Shown: piece after piece, positions 1-5,020 of the stretch
Position numbering within the stretch: the stretch's first letter is position 1
Layout of the letters: the number at the start of each line of letters is the position of its first letter
NCBI GenBank assembly: GCA_034433995.1
Contig: DAOTZU010000095.1
Location: 1 to 5,020 of the forward strand
DNA: 5,020 nucleotides
Direction of reading: 5' to 3'
Origin: DAOTZU01 sp034433995
GTDB taxonomy: Bacteria > Chloroflexota > Anaerolineae > UBA1429
Position numbers and translations under genes: made by a program
The notes under the pieces: model-generated
Told to the model about the DNA's origin: nothing
The model's database searches: none
What the model saw: only the letters and a program-made list of their open reading frames with translations

Positions 1-1419
<1,419 letters not shown>

Positions 1420-1450
1420 GATCCCTATTGTTTCCTCGCAAGTATCAGGC

Positions 1451-1520
1451 AGGGTATGGGGTTTAGGGTATGGGGTTTAGGGTATAGGGTTTAGGGTTTG
1501 GGGTTTAGGGGTTTGGGGTT
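1451..1520 (+). repeat. G-rich telomere-like heptamer array, left arm
   Basis: There are ten tandem units, nine of 6-7 bp and one of 8 bp. They read AGGGTAT, GGGGTTT, AGGGTAT, GGGGTTT, AGGGTAT, AGGGTTT, AGGGTTT, GGGGTTT, AGGGGTTT, GGGGTT. AGGGTTT is a circular form of the plant-type telomere heptamer TTTAGGG. Every unit carries a run of 3-4 G, so the plus strand has ten G-runs separated mostly by 3-4 nt, which meets the usual G-quadruplex pattern. The plus strand is the template strand for carA and carB. The array ends 31 bp short of the carB start codon and leaves the carB ribosome-binding region outside the repeat. Its units are more degenerate than those of the right arm. Confidence 0.93.
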
Positions 1521-1543
1521 ATGCCTTCAACGCCACCCCAGCG

Positions 1544-1630
1544 CCCAATCCCCAATCCCTAATCCCTAACCCCTAATCCCTAATCCCTAACCCCTAATCC
1601 CTAATCCCTAATCCCTAACCCCTAATCCCT
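1544..1630 (-). repeat. Telomere-like heptamer array in perfect 7-bp register, right arm, overlapping the carA 3' end
   Basis: On the plus strand this is 12 complete heptamers plus 3 bases with no insertion or deletion: CCCAATC twice, then CCTAATC or CCTAACC. CCTAACC occurs at 1565, 1586 and 1614. Read on the minus (coding) strand the unit is GGGATTA or GGGGTTA. The period was checked base by base from 1544 to 1630. The G-runs are on the non-template strand and therefore appear in the RNA. The array faces the left arm across a 23-bp non-repeat spacer (1521-1543). A unit paired with a left-arm unit matches at about 6 of 7 positions. Bases 1615-1630 are inside carA and encode its last residues and stop codon. 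Confidence 0.96.
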
Positions 1631-2763
1631 GTCATCTCATGGACAAAGCGGCGCAGGATGTGCAGACTATCGTGGGGGCCCGGCGAGGCCTCAGGATGGT
1701 ACTGCACGCAGAACACCGGCAGGCGCGTGTGGCGCATCCCCTCGATGGTCTGGTCGTTGAGGTTGACGTGGGTCACCTCCCAGGGCAGGCCTCGCAAAGA
1801 GTCGGGCTCCACGGCATAGTTGTGGTTTTGGGCGGTGATCTCGATGGCGCCGGTGGTCAAATCTTGCACCGGATGGTTCCCCCCGTGATGGCCAAAGGGC
1901 AGCTTGTAGATCCGCGCGCCGGCGGCCAGGGCCAGCAACTGATGCCCCAGGCAGATGCCCAGCGTGGGCAGGCTCTCCATGCAGCGGCCCACCGTCTCGA
2001 TGGTCTCCTCCGGCACCATGCGCGGATCGCCGGGGCCGTTGGAGAGGAGGACGCCATCCGGGCGCAGGGCCATGATCTCGGCAAAGGGGGTGATGCCGGG
2101 GACCACCGTCACCCGGGCGCCCAAGTAGCGCAGGAGGCGCAGAATGTTGTGTTTGATGCCGCAATCCACCACCACCACATGGGGCGCGGCAGGGTTGGCG
2201 GCCAACGGCTCCTTCAGGATGGGCTGCCACGGGGCGGCCACGGCCTCGTGCCACGGCTCCGCCTGGGCCCGCATCACGTGTTGCACCACGGCCAATGCGC
2301 TCATATCGGGGGCGTTGCGGGCCATCTCCCACAGGCGCTCCCGATCCAGGTTCACCGTGGAAAGGGCGCCGCGCATCACGCCCCGCTCCCGCAAGGTCAA
2401 GGTCAGGCGGCGGGTATCCAACCCGGAGAGGGCGGGGACGCCATAGCTCTTGAGATATGCGGGCAACGAGCTCTCGGCGCGCCAGTTGCTGGGTTGCTCG
2501 CAAATCTGCCGGGCCAAAACGGCGCGCACATAGGGCCGCCGGGATTCCACATCCTCCCGGTTCACGCCCACGTTGCCGATGTGTGGGCAGGTGAAGGTGA
2601 CCATCTGGCCATAGTAAGAGGGATCGGTGATGATCTCTTGGTAGCCCGTCATGCTGGTGTTGAACACCACCTCGCCCACCCATTCGCCGGAGGCGCCCAG
2701 GGATTCACCCCAGAAGGCGCTCCCATCCTCCAAAACCAGCAAACCTTTCTCCCGTGCAGACAT
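1615..2763 (-). CDS. carA: Carbamoyl-phosphate synthase small (glutaminase) subunit
   Basis: CarA hydrolyses glutamine and passes ammonia through a tunnel to CarB. The 382-residue length is normal for the family. The N-terminal CarA-specific domain shows LVLEDGSAFWGESLGA (9-24), GEVVFNTSMTGYQEIITDPS (30-49) and CPHIGNVGVN (59-68). The C-terminal class I glutamine amidotransferase domain (about 195-378) begins at VVVVDCGIKHNILR, has the oxyanion segment SNGPGDP (241-247), nucleophile Cys271 in LGICLGHQLLALA, then GHHGGNHPV (291-299), AQNHNYAV (311-318), and His356/Glu358 in VQYHPEASPGPHDS. The triad is intact, so this is an active glutaminase. ATG 2763 has GGAG at 2772-2775, 8 nt upstream. It starts 17 bp after nadE. 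Oddity: the last four residues (GIRG) and the TAG stop are encoded by the heptamer array at 1544-1630, so the original C-terminus may have been replaced or trimmed. The catalytic core is unaffected. Confidence 0.98.
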   Translation of the reverse strand: MSAREKGLLVLEDGSAFWGESLGASGEWVGEVVFNTSMTGYQEIITDPSYYGQMVTFTCPHIGNVGVNREDVESRRPYVRAVLARQICEQPSNWRAESSLPAYLKSYGVPALSGLDTRRLTLTLRERGVMRGALSTVNLDRERLWEMARNAPDMSALAVVQHVMRAQAEPWHEAVAAPWQPILKEPLAANPAAPHVVVVDCGIKHNILRLLRYLGARVTVVPGITPFAEIMALRPDGVLLSNGPGDPRMVPEETIETVGRCMESLPTLGICLGHQLLALAAGARIYKLPFGHHGGNHPVQDLTTGAIEITAQNHNYAVEPDSLRGLPWEVTHVNLNDQTIEGMRHTRLPVFCVQYHPEASPGPHDSLHILRRFVHEMTGIRG

Positions 2764-2771
2764 GGCACACG

Positions 2772-2775
2772 CTCC
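2772..2775 (-). promoter_or_regulatory. Ribosome binding site of carA
   Basis: GGAG on the minus strand, 8 nt before ATG 2763, within the 17-bp nadE-carA gap. It supports this start and independent initiation inside a polycistronic message. Confidence 0.8.
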
Positions 2776-2780
2776 ACTAG

Positions 2781-3572
2781 CTATCGAATCAACGGATTCT
2801 GTGGCTCCAAGGTGGGCGGCCAGGCGCGTTTGTAGGCGGTGGCCTGCATACGGTGGGCGATGGCCTCCACCACGTCTCGCTCAAACCCCCGCGCTACGAT
2901 GGCCTCCATGCTCTGGCCACATTCGGTGAGCAGATACAACACCTGGTCGGCCTCGTCGTAGGTAAAGCCCAGCTCCCCCTCGTCCGTCTGTCCCTTCCAC
3001 AGATCAGCGCTGGGGGCCTTGGCCACGATCGCCTCCGGCACGCCCACATGCCGGGCCAGTTGGCGGATCTGGCATTTATACAGATGCGCGATGGGCTTGA
3101 AGGCCGCCGCGCCATCGCCGTGCAAGGTGAAATAGCCCAACAGGGTCTCGGTGCGGTTGCTGGTGCCCACCACCAGGCCGTTCCACGCCGCCGAGGCATC
3201 GTACAGGATGAGCATGCGGCAGCGGGCCATGATGTTCCCCTTGCGCCGCTCGTCCATGTTGGGATAGCGCTCCAACAACGGTTGCACCATGGGGGTGATC
3301 TCGAACCGTTCCCAGGGCAGGCCCAGGGCGCTGATCACCAAGCGGGCGTGGGCCTCGCTCTCTGGGTTGCTGGTGGCATAGGGCAAAATGTACGCGTGCA
3401 CGCGCTGGGGCCCCACAGCCTCGGCGCAGAGGGCGGCCGCCAGCGCCGAATCCACCCCACCAGAGAGCCCCAACACCAAATGCGCCAGGCCCGTCGCTTC
3501 GGTTTGCTTGCGGATAAAGGCGACGATGCGCTGGCGCTCCCGCGCTGCATTCAGTTGTAGCTCTGCCAGCAT
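2781..3572 (-). CDS. nadE: NH3-dependent NAD(+) synthetase
   Basis: NadE adenylates nicotinic acid adenine dinucleotide with ATP and displaces AMP with ammonia, the last step of NAD synthesis in the cytoplasm. Its 263 residues form a single N-type ATP pyrophosphatase domain. The PP-loop is SGGVDS (37-42) within LGLSGGVDSALAAALC. Family motifs follow: PYATSNPES (64-72), RKGNIMARCRMLILYDASA (110-128), GTSNRTETLLGYFTLHGDGA (136-155) with KPIAHLYK (159-166), and PSADLWKGQTDEGELGFTYD (187-206). There is no nitrilase-type glutaminase domain, so this is the short ammonia-using form, not the roughly 600-700-residue glutamine-dependent form. ATG 3572 is preceded by a long purine run, GGGAGGAGG (3574-3582), placed unusually close to the start. 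It begins 16 bp after the lipoprotein gene and ends 17 bp before carA, with no terminator in either gap, so co-transcription is likely. Confidence 0.97.
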   Translation of the reverse strand: MLAELQLNAARERQRIVAFIRKQTEATGLAHLVLGLSGGVDSALAAALCAEAVGPQRVHAYILPYATSNPESEAHARLVISALGLPWERFEITPMVQPLLERYPNMDERRKGNIMARCRMLILYDASAAWNGLVVGTSNRTETLLGYFTLHGDGAAAFKPIAHLYKCQIRQLARHVGVPEAIVAKAPSADLWKGQTDEGELGFTYDEADQVLYLLTECGQSMEAIVARGFERDVVEAIAHRMQATAYKRAWPPTLEPQNPLIR

Positions 3573-3573
3573 T

Positions 3574-3582
3574 CCTCCTCCC
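3574..3582 (-). promoter_or_regulatory. Ribosome binding site of nadE, closely spaced
   Basis: The minus strand reads GGGAGGAGGA directly before ATG 3572. Using the upstream core GGGAGG the spacer is 4 nt; using AGGAGG it is 1 nt. Both are shorter than usual. No better start is seen downstream, and the family N-terminus fits M1. Confidence 0.65.
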
Positions 3583-3588
3583 GGCGTC

Positions 3589-4491
3589 TCAAGGAAACTC
3601 GACTATGTTGGATAGCCCCACCTTCTCGTCATACACCACTCCGTAGCTGATGGTCTCGTTGGTCTCCATCCAGGCGGAGAAGGTAATCTCCAGCGAGCGG
3701 CCCGGCGGAATATCGGGTATCCTATCGTAGCCTTGGAAGCAGACATAGGCCCACTCGCCGTTGTTCTTCCTAAAGTAGAAGCTCCAATCCCGCATCGTCT
3801 GCTGGGAAAGGTTCTTCACCGTCACCGAAGCGGTCAATTTGCGCACTGGCCGCTGGTCATCAAAATCGCCACAGGGCTTGCTGGGGTCATCCATCCCCGC
3901 GGGCCTTCCCCAACGGGAATAATCGTACCCGCGAATGGTGACCGCGATCCCTCCCGTGGGGATCTCCACGGTGGGCGCGATGGTGGAGATGGCCCTCGGT
4001 GTGCCGGTGGCCGTCGCCACGGCCCGGACCAGCATCGGTCCTTTGAAGAGCAGCGGCAGCCACACCATGCTGGCCGCGCTCCTCGGCTTCGGCGTCGGGC
4101 TGCCCCACTCCAGCGGTTTGGGCGTCGGTTTGGTGCTGGCCACGAAGGTGCTCTCTGCCGTCGGGCTCGCCTTCCCCAAGGGCGCAAGGGTTGCCAGCGC
4201 CTGGGCCAAGGGATCCAAGGTCGCCGAAGGCACGGACGTGGCCGTGGGCGTGGCGCCGGCCGTCGGCGTGGCTGCTGATTGAGTCGCCGTCGGCCTGGGC
4301 GTTGCGCTGAAGCTGGCCGTGGGCGTGGGCGCCGGCCGTGGCGCGGTGGGCGGCGGAGGAGAGGGCGTTGGCGTGGCCGGGCGCGCGCCGCAGGCCGCCA
4401 GCCCTATTCCAACCAAGAGGAGCGCCGTCGCCGCCAGGGCCCGCCGGCCTCCTCGCCAGAGCGCCCTCGTCCATCCTTTATGCAAGCCCAT
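3589..4491 (-). CDS. Secreted lipoprotein with Pro/Thr-rich linker, function unknown
   Basis: This 300-residue protein is not recognised as a named family. Residues 1-33 are a lipoprotein signal peptide: basic KGWTRALWRGGRRALA, hydrophobic ATALLLVGIG, and lipobox LAAC with the lipidated Cys34. It should be anchored on the outer face of the membrane. Residues 38-92 and 105-138 are low-complexity Pro/Thr/Ala/Ser linker with many TPTP-like steps. A short hydrophobic VWLPLLFK (143-150) interrupts it. The C-terminal part (about 180-300) looks globular and beta-rich, e.g. LTASVTVKNLSQQTMRDW and IPPGRSLEITFSAW, with two cysteines (207 and 251) that could form a disulfide. An Ig-like sandwich is an inference only. 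ATG 4491 is preferred over the in-frame GTG 4500 (303 residues) because AGGTGG at 4497-4502 lies 5 nt before the ATG and overlaps the GTG. It is first in the operon with nadE and carAB. No enzymatic motif is seen. Confidence 0.9.
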   Translation of the reverse strand: MGLHKGWTRALWRGGRRALAATALLLVGIGLAACGARPATPTPSPPPPTAPRPAPTPTASFSATPRPTATQSAATPTAGATPTATSVPSATLDPLAQALATLAPLGKASPTAESTFVASTKPTPKPLEWGSPTPKPRSAASMVWLPLLFKGPMLVRAVATATGTPRAISTIAPTVEIPTGGIAVTIRGYDYSRWGRPAGMDDPSKPCGDFDDQRPVRKLTASVTVKNLSQQTMRDWSFYFRKNNGEWAYVCFQGYDRIPDIPPGRSLEITFSAWMETNETISYGVVYDEKVGLSNIVEFP

Positions 4492-4496
4492 GGAGA

Positions 4497-4502
4497 CCAC
4501 CT
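4497..4502 (-). promoter_or_regulatory. Ribosome binding site deciding the lipoprotein start
   Basis: AGGTGG on the minus strand, 5 nt before ATG 4491. The site covers the alternative GTG 4500, which has only a weak GAAG ahead of it, so the ATG is the better start. Confidence 0.7.
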
Positions 4503-4506
4503 GTCT

Positions 4507-4540
4507 TCGACGCCTAACCCGTCGAGACCCTCCAACGGAG
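4507..4540 (-). promoter_or_regulatory. Two small hairpins in the 5' leader of the lipoprotein-nadE-carAB operon
   Basis: Within the roughly 60-nt leader between the predicted transcription start (about 4551) and ATG 4491 there are two dyads. One is a short CTCC/GGAG stem at 4530-4540. The other is a perfect 6-bp stem TCGACG/CGTCGA with a 7-nt loop at 4507-4525, ending 4 nt before the ribosome binding site. Neither is followed by a U-run, so they are not terminators. A role in mRNA stability or access to the ribosome is possible but not shown. Confidence 0.4.
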
Positions 4541-4557
4541 CCAGACTTATTGGGTAT

Positions 4558-4586
4558 ATTCTAATCCTTTGCCCCCCCAAAGTCAA
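4558..4586 (-). promoter_or_regulatory. Sigma-70-type promoter of the lipoprotein-nadE-carAB operon
   Basis: Minus strand: -35 TTGACT (4581-4586, 5 of 6 consensus), an exact 17-bp spacer that includes a run of seven G, and -10 TAGAAT (4558-4563, 5 of 6). Transcription would start near 4551, about 60 nt before the lipoprotein ATG. It is the only good promoter seen ahead of this operon. Confidence 0.75.
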
Positions 4587-4628
4587 AGCGCGCGAGGGCG
4601 GTGAAAAGGGGGATGTGGGCCCTGCGCG

Positions 4629-4667
4629 CCGTCGGATAGAAACCGACGGGGGCATCTCGCGATGCCC
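4629..4667. repeat. Two abutting perfect inverted repeats between divergent promoters
   Basis: The first dyad is CCGTCGG / CCGACGG, 7 bp with a 7-nt ATAGAAA loop (4629-4649). The second begins on the next base: GGGCATC / GATGCCC, 7 bp with a TCGC loop (4650-4667). They lie in the roughly 100 bp between the minus-strand operon's -35 and the tRNA promoter's -35, so neither predicted transcript contains them. No T-run follows on either strand, which argues against terminators. They could be operators for a DNA-binding protein, or part of an RNA with a promoter I did not find. Apart from these dyads I see nothing in 4590-4684. Confidence 0.6.
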
Positions 4668-4684
4668 TCAAGCACACCCTAGAT

Positions 4685-4713
4685 TTGCGCTTCCGCCCCA
4701 GTTGTGGTAGAAT
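4685..4713 (+). promoter_or_regulatory. Promoter of the tRNA-Gln gene
   Basis: -35 TTGCGC (4685-4690), a 17-bp spacer, and -10 TAGAAT (4708-4713), preceded by TGG at 4705-4707, which gives an extended -10 (TGn). The predicted start at about 4720 leaves only a few nucleotides of 5' leader before the tRNA, a typical arrangement. Confidence 0.75.
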
Positions 4714-4723
4714 GGATGCGCCT

Positions 4724-4797
4724 TGAGGGATCGTCCAACGGTAGGACACCTGACTCTGGATCAGGCGATCGGGGTTCGAATCCCTGTCCCTCAGCCA
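4724..4797 (+). tRNA. tRNA-Gln (anticodon CUG)
   Basis: A complete 74-nt cloverleaf. The 7-bp acceptor TGAGGGA/TCCCTCA is fully paired. The D-stem is GTCC/GGAC around AACGGTA. The anticodon stem CCTGA/TCAGG holds loop CTCTGGA, with anticodon CTG at 4756-4758, reading CAG (Gln). The variable region is 4 nt. The T-stem CGGGG/CCCTG (one G-T wobble) holds TTCGAAT. Discriminator G73 and an encoded CCA end at 4797. T1-A72 and G73 are typical of bacterial tRNA-Gln. It is a single-gene unit with its own promoter and terminator. Confidence 0.98.
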
Positions 4798-4800
4798 AAT

Positions 4801-4841
4801 ATGGGCTGCGGAAACCAAGTTTCTGCAGCCTATGTTTTTTT
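4801..4841 (+). terminator. Intrinsic terminator after tRNA-Gln
   Basis: A 15-bp stem (4801-4815 with 4819-4833, two G-T wobbles, no mismatch), a 3-nt CAA loop, one G, then seven T (4835-4841). It starts 3 nt after the tRNA CCA end and should stop tRNA transcription efficiently. Confidence 0.95.
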
Positions 4842-4846
4842 GGCAC

Positions 4847-4876
4847 TTGCTTTTTTTCTGCGCTTTGTGGTATTCT
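4847..4876 (+). promoter_or_regulatory. Candidate promoter for the right-edge gene
   Basis: -35-like TTGCTT (4847-4852), an 18-bp spacer, and -10-like TATTCT (4871-4876), with TGG at 4868-4870 as an extended -10. The TTGTGGTA string also occurs at the tRNA promoter (4702-4709). The predicted start is about 4883, giving a leader of about 80 nt before ATG 4965. Confidence 0.45.
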
Positions 4877-4947
4877 TGGGGTAGCCAGGCGAGGGCGCAG
4901 CGCTCGGCGCGATGCGCTGGTGGACGGTCTCGATGTTGAGCTGGAGC

Positions 4948-4955
4948 AGGAGGTG
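4948..4955 (+). promoter_or_regulatory. Ribosome binding site of the right-edge gene
   Basis: AGGAGGTG is a near-perfect anti-16S match, 9 nt before ATG 4965. It favours that ATG over the in-frame GTG 4920, which has no Shine-Dalgarno site. Confidence 0.7.
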
Positions 4956-4964
4956 CAAGGTTTC

Positions 4965-5020
4965 ATGAAAGGGGTCACCCGCACGGAATTGGTCTGGGTC
5001 GGCAAGTACGACGACGAGGG
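4965..5020 (+). CDS. N-terminal fragment of an unidentified protein (continues past the right edge)
   Basis: Only 18 full codons are visible, beginning MKGVTRTELVWVGKYDDE. The start is supported by a strong Shine-Dalgarno site (4948-4955) and by a candidate promoter after the tRNA terminator. The frame is open to the edge. The acidic opening with TELVWVGK faintly recalls the ELxWxGK openings of some site-specific (type III-like) DNA methyltransferases, but 18 residues cannot support an assignment and no gene name is given. The frame is also open upstream to beyond 4860, so a longer form from GTG 4920 is possible but less likely. Confidence 0.6.
   Translation, partial: MKGVTRTELVWVGKYDDE

Noticed and set aside
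1544..1630. CRISPR array
   Set aside because: The period is 7 bp with no spacers; this is a simple tandem repeat.
1451..1630. True telomere or chromosome end, or eukaryotic contamination
   Set aside because: The arrays are internal, short, face each other, and are flanked on both sides by bacterial genes of one operon, one of which reads into the array.
1639..2835. 398-codon plus-strand open frame opposite carA
   Set aside because: It is antisense to a clear carA and nadE end, its product is rich in His/Gly/Gln/Arg with no recognisable motif, and GC-rich third positions of carA explain the lack of stops.
4500..4500. GTG 4500 as the lipoprotein start
   Set aside because: It lies inside the AGGTGG ribosome binding site that fits ATG 4491 with 5-nt spacing.
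4629..4667. Intrinsic terminator
   Set aside because: The stems are good but no T-run follows on either strand.
3733..4710. Plus-strand open frames opposite the lipoprotein
   Set aside because: They are shadows of the Pro/Thr/Ala-rich coding sequence on the other strand, giving Gly/Arg/Val-rich low-complexity products without plausible starts.
4561..5005. Minus-strand open frames containing RDSNPDR or GQGFEPRSPDPESG
   Set aside because: These strings are the well-known false translations of the antisense strand of a tRNA gene; the tRNA-Gln at 4724-4797 explains them.

Overview
The window is high-GC bacterial chromosome. The best guess for its source is a Chloroflexota bacterium (Anaerolineae/Caldilineae-like). 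This is an inference from the long Pro/Thr-rich linker of the lipoprotein, its hydrophobic 'VWLPLLFK' segment, codon use strongly biased to G/C, and strong-looking -10 elements preceded by TGTGG. No rRNA or other marker gene is present to prove it.

The minus strand, read from right to left, carries one apparent operon: a secreted lipoprotein of unknown function (3589-4491), ammonia-dependent NAD synthetase nadE (2781-3572), carbamoyl-phosphate synthase small subunit carA (1615-2763) and the first 473 codons of the large subunit carB (1-1419, running off the left edge). The first three genes are 16 and 17 bp apart, each with its own Shine-Dalgarno site. A near-consensus minus-strand promoter (TTGACT, 17 bp, TAGAAT) lies about 65 bp ahead of the lipoprotein. 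CarA and CarB together make carbamoyl phosphate from glutamine, bicarbonate and ATP for pyrimidine and arginine synthesis. NadE makes NAD from NaAD, ammonia and ATP.

The 195 bp between carA and carB hold the most unusual feature: two facing arrays of telomere-like heptamers. The left array is G-rich on the plus strand (about 10 units of the AGGGTTT type, 1451-1520). The right array is C-rich (12.4 units of CCTAATC/CCTAACC in perfect 7-bp register, 1544-1630). They face each other across a 23-bp spacer, so the transcript could form a very long hairpin, and each G-rich strand could form G-quadruplexes. The right array runs into the carA reading frame and supplies its last four codons and its stop.

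Right of a divergent control region (4492-4723), which contains two abutting perfect inverted repeats, lies a complete plus-strand tRNA-Gln(CUG) unit: promoter, tRNA with encoded CCA, and a strong intrinsic terminator. After it come a second candidate promoter and the start of a plus-strand gene cut by the right edge (ATG at 4965), whose product cannot be named safely from 18 residues.
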